Below are positions 31,859-39,159 of a stretch of DNA of 64,000 bases, piece after piece. The position numbers were made by a program, and so were the translations under genes. Within the stretch, counting starts at the first letter, position 1. Every line of letters begins with the position of its first letter. The notes beneath the pieces are model-generated. The model did not search any database. It was not told where the DNA came from and worked only from the letters and a program-made list of their open reading frames with translations. This DNA comes from Methylomonas sp. LW13 (GTDB taxonomy: Bacteria > Pseudomonadota > Gammaproteobacteria > Methylococcales > Methylomonadaceae): the NCBI RefSeq assembly GCF_016865255.1, contig NZ_CP033381.1:1178001-1242000 (forward strand), written 5' to 3'.

Positions 31859-32371
31859 TTAATAGCCGGCGCTCAGGCACTGAAACATGGCTTGTGCCAT
31901 GTATTTTCTGACCATGCGGTCACTGACGCCTAATTGCCGACCGATTTCGGCATAGGTGAGGTCGTCGAGTTGCGCCAACAAAAAAGCCTTACGCACTTTT
32001 GCCGGTAGTTGATTGAGTAGTTCGTCGATTTCCCGCAAGACTTCGAACACGATGGCGCTATCCTCCGCCGAAATGACCCGCTCCTCGGGATAGGCCGCGA
32101 GTCTCGCCAGATAAGCCTGTTCGATGCTGTTGCGCCGCCAGTGATTGATCAGCAGGCGTTTGGCGATAGTGGTCAGGTAGGCGCGGGGTTCGTTGAGACT
32201 TGGTGTGTCTTTTGCGGCGATGACGCGCAGAAATGTATCTTGGGCATGATCTTCCGCCTGCAGGCGGTCCTGCACCCGTTTTTCCAACCATTGCAGCAGC
32301 CAGGGGTGGTGGTCCTGATACAGGCGGGTGAGGTCTTGTTGGCCGTCGTCAATACACTCTGTGCTCATCAA
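31859..32371 (-). CDS. fecI: ECF sigma factor, FecI type (module B, proximal)
   Basis: A 170-residue ECF sigma: region 2 in RLQAEDHAQDTFLRVIAAKDTPSLNEPRAYLTTIAKRLLINHWRR and region 4 in LTYAEIGRQLGVSDRMVRKYMAQAM. First gene of the sigma-FecR unit of module B. Start 32371; ATG 32368 is the next codon. Confidence 0.93.
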   Translation of the reverse strand: MMSTECIDDGQQDLTRLYQDHHPWLLQWLEKRVQDRLQAEDHAQDTFLRVIAAKDTPSLNEPRAYLTTIAKRLLINHWRRNSIEQAYLARLAAYPEERVISAEDSAIVFEVLREIDELLNQLPAKVRKAFLLAQLDDLTYAEIGRQLGVSDRMVRKYMAQAMFQCLSAGY

Positions 32372-32749
32372 TTTAGTTTTACATGCCCAGTTTACAAAAG
32401 GTCTTACGCTTTGCCGTTAATGCTTTCGGCCTAGCGGCCCCGCTTTTTTTTGCAAACTCAAAACTAAGCAAGAACTGCTCCGAAGTCGTTAATTTAGGCG
32501 GCTTGTCTGTTTAGGGTTTTAAAAAAGTAAATAAAATCATTTTCTTACAGTTGCTCACGCTCATGCGCATGGTCGAGCCGGGGAGTGCGCTGCTTCGAAA
32601 CCGGATGTCTAAAATGCGTGATTTGGCGTATTTTGTTTGGGAATGCTTGAAATCACCTAAATCCCCCAGGCCCCGCCGTTGAGGTATGGATCGGCCCTGT
32701 TACACGCGATCGAAATGGGTGTGGTTCAACGGGGGGCGTAAGTTAAGAT
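32372..32749. other. Divergent promoter region, sigma 31859 / MFS 32750
   Basis: 378 bp with no supported gene. It serves as divergent upstream DNA for the sigma-fecR operon and the MFS permease. A GC-rich patch (GCCTAGCGGCCCCGC) next to a T-run sits near 32432-32455. No Fur box was assigned with confidence. Confidence 0.5.
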
Positions 32750-34069
32750 GTGCAAAAACTCATCGGCTTAAACGACATGTCTCATTCCAATGACCCGTAC
32801 TCGGAAACAAGGCGGCTGTTCAATATCTTCAGCGGCTCGGTTGGCAACCTGGTGGAATATTTTGATTGGGCCATTTACGCCGCGTTTGCCTTGTACTTTG
32901 CCCCGGCTTTTTTCCCGGAAACCGATCAAACTGCTCAGTTGTTGAACAATGCGGCGATATTTGCGGTGGGCTTTATTTTTCGGCCTTTGGGTGGATGGTT
33001 GCTCGGCAGTCTGGCGGACCGTAATGGCCGCAAAAGCGCTTTGCTGCTTTCGGTCAGCTTGATGTGTTTAGGATCGTTAATCATCGCTTGCACGCCGGGC
33101 TATGCGGTAATTGGTATGTGGGCGCCGGCCTTGTTATTGTTCGCCCGCATGTTGCAGGGGTTTAGTATCGGCGGCGAATACGGCAGCTCCGCGACATATC
33201 TGAGCGAGATGGCTGCACCCCAGCGGCGCGGCTATTACTCCAGTTTTCAATACGTCACTATCGTCTTGGGGCAAATTCTGGCGTTGGGTTTATTGATGTT
33301 GCTGCAAAAATGCCTGCTGAGCAGCGCAGAGCTGCATGATTGGGGCTGGCGCATCGGTTTTATCGTCGGCGGCTTGTTGGCGGTGGTGGCGATGGGCTTA
33401 CGCGGCAATATGGCCGAGACCACGGCTTTTGTCGAACAACAGACTTTTACTGGCCAACGCGCCCAGCTACGGGAACTGCTGAACTATCCCAAACCGGTAA
33501 TGACGGTGGTGGCTTTGACCGCCGGCGGGACCTTGTCGTATTACACCTTCACCGTCTACATGCAAAAGTATCTGGTCAACACCACCGGCTTTAGTAAGGA
33601 CGATGCCACCACAATCTGCACGCTGGCCTTGATCGTGTTCATGTTGCTGCAGCCGTTGTTCGGATTAATTTCGGATTACCTCGGCCGCCGTACGATGCTG
33701 ATTGCCTTTGGCGCCGGTGCAACCCTGTTTACGGCGCCATTGCTTGATCTATTGGGCCACGCGCAAACCATGGCTTCGGCGTTGGGCTGGTATGTTTGTG
33801 CATTGCTGATTGTCTCGGGCTATTCGTCAGTTAACGCCATCGTCAAAGCCGAGCTGTTTCCGGTGCATATTCGGGCCTTGGGGGTGGGGTTTCCCTATGC
33901 CTTGACCGTAGCGATATTCGGCGGCACTGCCGAGTATCTGGCGCTTTGGCTGAAAAGCCTGGGACACGCGGAATGGTTTGCATACTACGTTAGCGCATGC
34001 GCGGCCGTGTCGATGCTGGTGGCCTTTACGATGAAAGAGCCTATGCGGCTGTCTCGCTTGGACGGATAG
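32750..34069 (+). CDS. MFS permease, metabolite:H+ symporter (KgtP/ProP-like) family
   Basis: A 439-residue, 12-helix permease. NLVEYFDWAIYAAFALYFAPAFFP and RPLGGWLLGSLADRNGRKSAL are the metabolite:H+ symporter signatures, and GFSIGGEYGSSATYLSEMAAPQRRGYYSSFQY is the helix 5 motif shared by alpha-ketoglutarate, proline/betaine and citrate carriers. It would import an organic acid or compatible solute with protons; which one cannot be told. The GTG at 32750 follows a G-rich stretch; ATG 32777 is an alternative. It stands alone on the plus strand. Confidence 0.88.
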   Translation: MQKLIGLNDMSHSNDPYSETRRLFNIFSGSVGNLVEYFDWAIYAAFALYFAPAFFPETDQTAQLLNNAAIFAVGFIFRPLGGWLLGSLADRNGRKSALLLSVSLMCLGSLIIACTPGYAVIGMWAPALLLFARMLQGFSIGGEYGSSATYLSEMAAPQRRGYYSSFQYVTIVLGQILALGLLMLLQKCLLSSAELHDWGWRIGFIVGGLLAVVAMGLRGNMAETTAFVEQQTFTGQRAQLRELLNYPKPVMTVVALTAGGTLSYYTFTVYMQKYLVNTTGFSKDDATTICTLALIVFMLLQPLFGLISDYLGRRTMLIAFGAGATLFTAPLLDLLGHAQTMASALGWYVCALLIVSGYSSVNAIVKAELFPVHIRALGVGFPYALTVAIFGGTAEYLALWLKSLGHAEWFAYYVSACAAVSMLVAFTMKEPMRLSRLDG

Positions 34070-34133
34070 TTGGGCAAGTTCTTGTCCATTATGGCCACGA
34101 ATCAGCTAATCGACGCCCAAGCACATGCGGAAC

Positions 34134-34189
34134 TTTAGGTGGATAAGCCTCGTGTATCCAGCATACTTGCCGGATACGCTTCACCTAAA
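34134..34189. repeat. Long imperfect hairpin between convergent genes
   Basis: Outer arms TTTAGGTG (34134-34141) and CACCTAAA (34182-34189), inner arms GTATCC / GGATAC. There is no T-run in either direction, so it is not a standard terminator. It overlaps the nhaD stop and sits between the convergent MFS and nhaD genes. The GGTGGATAAGCC part resembles the repeat fragment near 18835. Confidence 0.5.
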
Positions 34190-35627
34190 AAAGCGCGGAA
34201 TTTATTAAAAAGTGCGCAGCCACGCTGCCCAAATACCCTAGGGCAATCACCGGCGTCCATTTTAGATGAGTCATGAAGGTGTAAATGCCCTTGGCTTGGC
34301 CCATCAGCGCCACGCCCGCTGCCGAGCCGACCGATAACAAGCTGCCACCAACACCCGCCGTCAACGTTACCAGCAGCCATTGGCCTTCCGACATCTCAGG
34401 ACGCATGGCTAAAATTGCAAACATTACCGGAATGTTGTCGATCAATGCCGAGATCAGGCCAACTAGGACATTGGCTGGTGTTGCGCCGAGTTCGCCATAC
34501 AGAAACTCGGATAAATGGCGTAAATAGCCGAGAAAATTCATACCACCCACGCATAACACCACGCCGTAAAAAAACAGCAAGGTGTCCCATTCCATGCGCG
34601 CTAAATGATGAAAGACGTCGAAGCGCATACTATCCTCGCCGTCGGCAGTGGGGTTTTCCTCGCCGGACATCGGATCCAAGCCCAACTCCGGTTCGTCGCT
34701 GTGAGTAATATGCAGAAAATAGCCGAAAAATTGCAGATAGGTCAGGCCAGCCATCATGCCCACTGCTGCCGGCATATGCAGGCTATTCTGAAAGCCGACT
34801 GCCGTGAGAACGGTGAGCAGAAACAACGCTACGATACGCTTGGCGCCGCGACGCGTGACAACCTGGGCATGAAGAGGCGCCGGCAGGGTTTTCGGAATGG
34901 CAAAATGCATGATGGCAGCGGGAATCAAGAAGTTAAGCACCGAAGGCACAAACAACTTGAAGAACGCCCAGAAATCGATGATACCTTTTTGCCAGACCAT
35001 CAAAGTGGTGATGTCGCCGAACGGGCAAAACGCACCGCCGGCATTGGCGGCTACCACCGTGTTGACGCAGGCAATACCGACAAATTTGGGATTGTCCTTG
35101 CCAACCGCCATGACGACCGCGCACATCAGCATCGCGGTCGTCATGTTGTTGGACACCGAGGAGATGAAAAACGCCAAGACTCCGGTCACCCAAAACAGTT
35201 GGCGATAACTCAAACCTTTGTTAACCAGCCAGGCCCGCAAGCTATCAAAAACCCGTCTTTCTTCCATGGCATTGATGTAAGCAATCGAGACGATCAGGAA
35301 TAGCAACAATTCACCATAATCCAACACATCGTGCCGAATCGCCGTTTCCGCGACCGGAGACATGCCTTGGTCTTTATAAACTAGGGCAATCGCCACCCAA
35401 ATCAGAGCCGCAGCCAACATCATCGGTTTGGATTTGCGTAATTCCAAGACTTCTTCCAGCACTACCAGCAGATAAGCGATCGCAAACAGGCCGACACATA
35501 GATAACCTACCCAATGTCCGCTCAAGTCCAGGGATTGAGATAAGCTCTCCGCCAGCAATTTGGGCGACGATAACAATAGTCCGGCACCCGTTAAACAACC
35601 GAGCAAAATCTTGTTTAATTCTTTCAT
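34185..35627 (-). CDS. nhaD: NhaD-type Na+/H+ antiporter
   Basis: A 480-residue inner-membrane antiporter of the NhaD/ArsB superfamily with about 12-13 helices. Diagnostic blocks: ISSVSNNMTTAMLMCAVVMAVG, NTVVAANAGGAFCPFGDITTLMVW and the C-terminal ALIDNIPVMFAILAM plus GVGGSLLSVGSAAGVALMG. An N-terminal cleavable signal-like segment precedes helix 1, as in other NhaD proteins. NhaD exports Na+ (and Li+) against protons at alkaline pH. A MarR regulator lies 127 bp upstream on the same strand and may control it. It fits the salt-handling theme of 34-51 kb. Confidence 0.94.
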   Translation of the reverse strand: MKELNKILLGCLTGAGLLLSSPKLLAESLSQSLDLSGHWVGYLCVGLFAIAYLLVVLEEVLELRKSKPMMLAAALIWVAIALVYKDQGMSPVAETAIRHDVLDYGELLLFLIVSIAYINAMEERRVFDSLRAWLVNKGLSYRQLFWVTGVLAFFISSVSNNMTTAMLMCAVVMAVGKDNPKFVGIACVNTVVAANAGGAFCPFGDITTLMVWQKGIIDFWAFFKLFVPSVLNFLIPAAIMHFAIPKTLPAPLHAQVVTRRGAKRIVALFLLTVLTAVGFQNSLHMPAAVGMMAGLTYLQFFGYFLHITHSDEPELGLDPMSGEENPTADGEDSMRFDVFHHLARMEWDTLLFFYGVVLCVGGMNFLGYLRHLSEFLYGELGATPANVLVGLISALIDNIPVMFAILAMRPEMSEGQWLLVTLTAGVGGSLLSVGSAAGVALMGQAKGIYTFMTHLKWTPVIALGYLGSVAAHFLINSALF

Positions 35628-35754
35628 ACGGTCTTCTATTTCAGTTACGCAGCGATTGTCTTCTGAGCCACTGGTTATTCTCGGGTATCAATATTCCGTA
35701 TTGATGTCACAAAAGCAAACCCTGTTGCTATAGCTGCGGGATAGGTCGAAATGC

Positions 35755-36324
35755 TCATGCCTTCTTTCTAGGGGAAAGCGGTTTTTTAGGCAGCGCGTTA
35801 ATCGGCAGCATAGCCGCCTCGTCATCCTTGATTTTCATCTCTTGGACAAGGACATCCAGATTCTTGGCCAGAGACTTGAGAACATTTTCCGGTAAGTCAA
35901 ATAAGGCATGTTGCAGTATGCCCTGAGGCGGCGTTGGCACTTGGTTTAGTAATTCAATACCCTCCTGTGTCAAAGTCACCGTGACGACCCGCTGGTCCTC
36001 ACTCACGCGTTCTCGCAGGATCAAACCTTTCTTGGCGAGTTTATCGAGCATATTGCTGGCGGTGGAATGATGAATCGACATCGTTTTAGCCAACTCAGTG
36101 ACTTTCAATCCAGGCGTTTTTGACAATTCCCAAAGTGCCCACAGTTGCGCGCTGGTGACACCGCAATGCGTTTCGACCCATTGGGAATGTTGTTGGACAG
36201 CCTTAAAAATCAGGCGAAACTGTTTCAATACCTCATAAGGCCATTGTTTGGAGTCGTCGGTTTTCCGAGTTTGCAGTGCGGTTTTGTCCATTGCGTTACG
36301 ATTTATCTTCGGCAAAATTGCCAT
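35755..36324 (-). CDS. MarR-family transcriptional regulator
   Basis: A 189-residue MarR protein, longer than the usual ~145 because of N- and C-terminal tails. The winged helix is VTSAQLWALWELSKTPGLKVTELAKTMSIHHSTASNMLDKLAKKGLILRERVSEDQRVVTVTLTQEG. ATG 36324 or 36291 could start it. It is the only dedicated repressor near the two identical dyads at 36453 and 38956 and is a candidate to bind them. The MarR protein EctR regulates ectoine genes in halotolerant methanotrophs, which makes an osmotic role plausible, but this protein is not shown to be EctR. Confidence 0.9.
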   Translation of the reverse strand: MAILPKINRNAMDKTALQTRKTDDSKQWPYEVLKQFRLIFKAVQQHSQWVETHCGVTSAQLWALWELSKTPGLKVTELAKTMSIHHSTASNMLDKLAKKGLILRERVSEDQRVVTVTLTQEGIELLNQVPTPPQGILQHALFDLPENVLKSLAKNLDVLVQEMKIKDDEAAMLPINALPKKPLSPRKKA

Positions 36325-36710
36325 TAAAAGACATCATTATCCACCAAAGCGTTAATGTGGTCAGGTTGATTCCAGGAGTTTGTGCGTAGTTTGTGGTTAC
36401 CTGCTAAAACACAATTCATGGAGAAAACAAGGATTCCTAAGTTTGTCTTTATATGTTTACACAAACATTGTTTGCATCAACATTATGCGGTTATTATAAT
36501 GCCCTCGGCAAGTCTAAGAGCCGATCAACCGTTGTGAAAAGGCTTGATGTGGTTTCAAAAATTTAACCTGAGTTGATCTGTGTCACTTAGCTTGCCAACT
36601 AACTTTTTGAGTTGACGCGAAACAGAAAGACAAATGCTGTTTCGCGCTTGCTCAAGTCCCCATGGTTTCCGTAGCAATACTTACAAAGCAGCATAGAATC
36701 CGAAACTAGA
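36325..36710. other. Upstream region of the 36.7-38.8 kb genes
   Basis: 386 bp without a gene except for the operator-promoter at 36453-36500. The promoter of the divergent marR gene must lie in the first ~120 bp. Confidence 0.6.
36453..36500 (+). promoter_or_regulatory. Operator-promoter 1: 31-bp dyad over a sigma-70 -35 box
   Basis: Dyad: ATGTT-N3-ACAAAC-ATT-GTTTGC-N3-AACAT (36453-36483), symmetric around ATT with one arm mismatch. The -35 box TTGCAT (36472-36477) lies within the right arm, followed by 17 bp and a perfect -10 TATAAT (36495-36500). A bound dimer would cover the -35 box, implying repression. The same layout recurs at 38956-39003. Confidence 0.85.
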
Positions 36711-36839
36711 ATGTTTTCAAAAAATCACATGAGACGGCTTATCTACTGGATTTGCCTTGCCTCCCTATTGTCGCTGGCATCCTGTTGCGCTCGACATGAT
36801 GCGGTCCCTATCGATCAATCTTCGTCGACGACTGCCTAG
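36711..36839 (+). CDS. Small putative lipoprotein (42 aa)
   Basis: A short reading: MFSKNHMRRLIYWICLASLL followed by SLASC, a plausible lipoprotein signal with lipobox, then a short polar tail ending SSSTTA. ATG 36729 is an alternative start. It lies between promoter 1 and the glycosyltransferase gene on the same strand, so it would be first in that transcript. No strong ribosome site is visible and it is too short for family assignment. It could be an entericidin-like peptide or a chance reading. Confidence 0.4.
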   Translation: MFSKNHMRRLIYWICLASLLSLASCCARHDAVPIDQSSSTTA

Positions 36840-36956
36840 AGCTCGATAAATTATGCCGATGTCCGGAATGTCACTGTGGCCGCAGGGATAAGCTGAGTAG
36901 GGATTGCCTAAAATCGTGGTCTCAACTGCGAGGCCGCAAATGACTAGGAATAACGT

Positions 36957-38447
36957 ATGAAATCGAAATATGGTCACCGGGTATCCGTTAAGAGACAGAA
37001 ATCCAATCGAATCTATCTCCCCCGCGAAGCGAACGCCTGCGCCACCGTCGTGATACCGGCTTTGAACGAAGCCAAACGCATTCGGGAAGTGGTCGCTTAC
37101 GCCCTGGCCGATCCGGCAACGGCCGAAGTGATTGTCGTCGACGATAGCTCCATAGACAACACAGCGATATTGGCGCAACAGGCAGGCGCCCAGGTTCTGA
37201 CCAGCAGTATGCTAGGAAAAGGCGCGTCGATGCGTGACGGTGCGGCGGCAGCCGCTCATGATCTGGTCGTTTACCTGGACGGTGATCTGAGGAATTTGCG
37301 TCCCGGTATTGTCACCAGCCTTTGTTTGCCGCTGCTCAATGAAAGCGCGGACTTTGTCAAAGCCCGCTTCGGGCGTGGCGGTGGCCGGGTGACGGAACTC
37401 ACCGCCAAACCGATGCTAAAGGTCTTTTTTCCCGAACTAGCTTATCTATCCCAACCGCTGGGCGGCATCATCGCTGCGCGCAAATGCCTGCTGCAAACGC
37501 TAAGCTTCGAAGATGGTTATGGCGTGGATGCCGGTTTATTGCTTGACGCGCATTTGGCCGGTGCCCATCTGGCAGAAGTCGATATCGGTTCGTTAGAACA
37601 TGATAGCCAGCCGCTGCAAGACTTATCGCTGATGGCCAATGAAGTCAGCCGCGTCATTTTTAACCGCGCCAAACTGGCGGGACGTCTGCACGTTGAACAG
37701 GTGATAGCCATGTATGAGAGCCAACGCCAAGTCGCGGCTAGCATTGACTACGTACTGACCTTGCGCAAGGGTCGGCGCTCCCTGGTCTTGCTGGACATGG
37801 ACGGCACCATAACGCCCTCGCGCTTTGCGCTGGAACTGGCGCGCAATACCGGAAATGAAACGGCACTGATGCAATTGCTGGATACGCCCCACGACGATGC
37901 CATAACCCGTAGCGAGCGGATAGCCGAGTTGTTTCGCTTTGTTCACAAGCAGCAATTCGAACAGGTGGCTCGTACAATGGAAATTCGTCCTGGCGTCATC
38001 GAATTCGTCAAGCAGGCAAGGCGAGCCGGTTTCATGGTCGGCATAGTCAGCGACAGCTATTTTGTTGCTGCCGATATCATCAGACGCCGCATATTTGCTG
38101 ATTTTGCCTTGGCTCATACCTTGACCTTCGAGGGAAGCGTCTGCAATGGGCAACTTCAAATCAATCCGGCTTTCTTGCCTGACGAAAGTGATGCAATGAC
38201 TTCCATTTGTAAAAGCAATGTTTTGCGTTGCTTCTTGACTGATAAAACACTGCCCCCTGTCGAACTGATCTGGGCGGTCGGCGATAACCTTAATGACCTG
38301 GAAATGTTGCGGCTAGCGGACAATGCCTTCGTCATCGATCCGAAGTTGCCCAAACTGCTTGAGGAGCCCGGTATCACACTGATCACTGAGTTCAATGATT
38401 TAGTGGAATTGTTAGTCTACGAGGCGTCGGAAAGTATGGAATCCTAA
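36957..38447 (+). CDS. Fused GT-A glycosyltransferase and HAD phosphatase (glucosyl-/mannosyl-phosphoglycerate type)
   Basis: A 496-residue bifunctional protein. Residues ~28-260 are a GT-A glycosyltransferase: VVIPALNEAKRIREV, VIVVDDSSIDNT, metal-binding D108-G-D110, and SQPLGGIIAARK...DGYGVDAGLLLD, as in glucosyl-3-phosphoglycerate synthase (GpgS). Residues ~273-490 are a HAD phosphatase: D280-M-D282-G-T, VSDSYF and GDNLNDLEML. Synthase plus phosphatase in one chain would make glucosylglycerate or mannosylglycerate, compatible solutes, from a sugar nucleotide and 3-phosphoglycerate. AGGAA lies ~9 nt before the ATG. It lies downstream of operator-promoter 1. The sugar is not settled by sequence. 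Confidence 0.8.
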   Translation: MKSKYGHRVSVKRQKSNRIYLPREANACATVVIPALNEAKRIREVVAYALADPATAEVIVVDDSSIDNTAILAQQAGAQVLTSSMLGKGASMRDGAAAAAHDLVVYLDGDLRNLRPGIVTSLCLPLLNESADFVKARFGRGGGRVTELTAKPMLKVFFPELAYLSQPLGGIIAARKCLLQTLSFEDGYGVDAGLLLDAHLAGAHLAEVDIGSLEHDSQPLQDLSLMANEVSRVIFNRAKLAGRLHVEQVIAMYESQRQVAASIDYVLTLRKGRRSLVLLDMDGTITPSRFALELARNTGNETALMQLLDTPHDDAITRSERIAELFRFVHKQQFEQVARTMEIRPGVIEFVKQARRAGFMVGIVSDSYFVAADIIRRRIFADFALAHTLTFEGSVCNGQLQINPAFLPDESDAMTSICKSNVLRCFLTDKTLPPVELIWAVGDNLNDLEMLRLADNAFVIDPKLPKLLEEPGITLITEFNDLVELLVYEASESMES

Positions 38448-38535
38448 TGGTAGCCGAGTTTAGTTGTTTTTAATGGTGTACCTAATATCGCGATTACTCA
38501 GCTAGTCCGAACGTCACCAAACCCTTGGTGTTTTT

Positions 38536-38835
38536 ATGAGCCACATGCTTTATGTTGATGTGCTATTTCTTGTCAGTTTGCTATGTATCTTCGGTTGCGA
38601 ACAGCACAATCCGCAGCCAGTAGCTCAATCTAGTCAATCAAAACGCCTTGCTGACAGTAACAAGCAAACGCACGTACATTGCCCTAAGTCGCATCCCTAT
38701 ACAATCAGCTCCGATAATTCAACCCGAAGTATCCGCGGACATGATTTTGAAACGGACCCGCATAGATTGTCTTGCTCAGACATTTATTATCGCAATCAGG
38801 GGCGAGTGGCTCGACACCCTAATACTCTAAAATAG
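38536..38835 (+). CDS. Small putative lipoprotein (99 aa), unknown function
   Basis: MSHMLYVDVLFLVSLLCIFGC is a hydrophobic signal with lipobox (CIFGC), followed by a polar, histidine-rich and serine-rich region with two further cysteines (VHCPKSHPY, RLSCSDIYY) that could pair. I do not recognise a family. It follows the fused enzyme by 88 bp on the same strand. No clear ribosome site. Composition is less GC-rich than the neighbours. Confidence 0.5.
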   Translation: MSHMLYVDVLFLVSLLCIFGCEQHNPQPVAQSSQSKRLADSNKQTHVHCPKSHPYTISSDNSTRSIRGHDFETDPHRLSCSDIYYRNQGRVARHPNTLK

Positions 38836-39159
38836 GCGACAAAATATCCTCTTGCGATGTTGTTCTGTCCCCTGGCAACACCATTCACATTAAGCTGTAG
38901 AAGACGATAGTCTCCTCAATACACATGATTAGGATAGGTGATTTTTTGCGGCAATATGTTCATGCAAACATTGTTTGCTTCAACATTGAGTCATCACTAA
39001 AATGCTAACGGCCTGATCGATTTCTGCTGCTCCTCAATGCATTTAAAAAGACCAGGATTATCTAAAACCCGAGCCGCAACCTAATTCACGGCCATTGGAA
39101 ATTACTTACTGTGTCGTGAGCCCGATAAACGTAAATTCCCCCACCTGAACCGGAGAAGG
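38836..39159. other. Intergenic region upstream of the ClC gene
   Basis: 324 bp with no gene; it contains operator-promoter 2 (38956-39003) and a strong ribosome site GGAGAAGG at 39152-39159. Confidence 0.7.
38956..39003 (+). promoter_or_regulatory. Operator-promoter 2: same dyad and spacing as at 36453
   Basis: Dyad ATGTT-N3-GCAAAC-ATT-GTTTGC-N3-AACAT (38956-38986), fully symmetric in the arms. The -35 TTGCTT (38975-38980) lies in the right arm; after exactly 17 bp comes -10 TAAAAT (38998-39003). Over 35 bp it matches site 1 at 29 positions, and the -35/-10 placement relative to the dyad is identical. It would drive the ClC and antiporter genes. Confidence 0.85.

Noticed and set aside
32432..32455. 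GC-rich patch followed by a T-run as a terminator
   Set aside because: The stem is short and imperfect, and no plus-strand gene ends just upstream.
36765..37178. Minus-strand reading of 137 codons opposite the glycosyltransferase start
   Set aside because: It is antisense to a well-supported gene and shows no domain or ribosome site.
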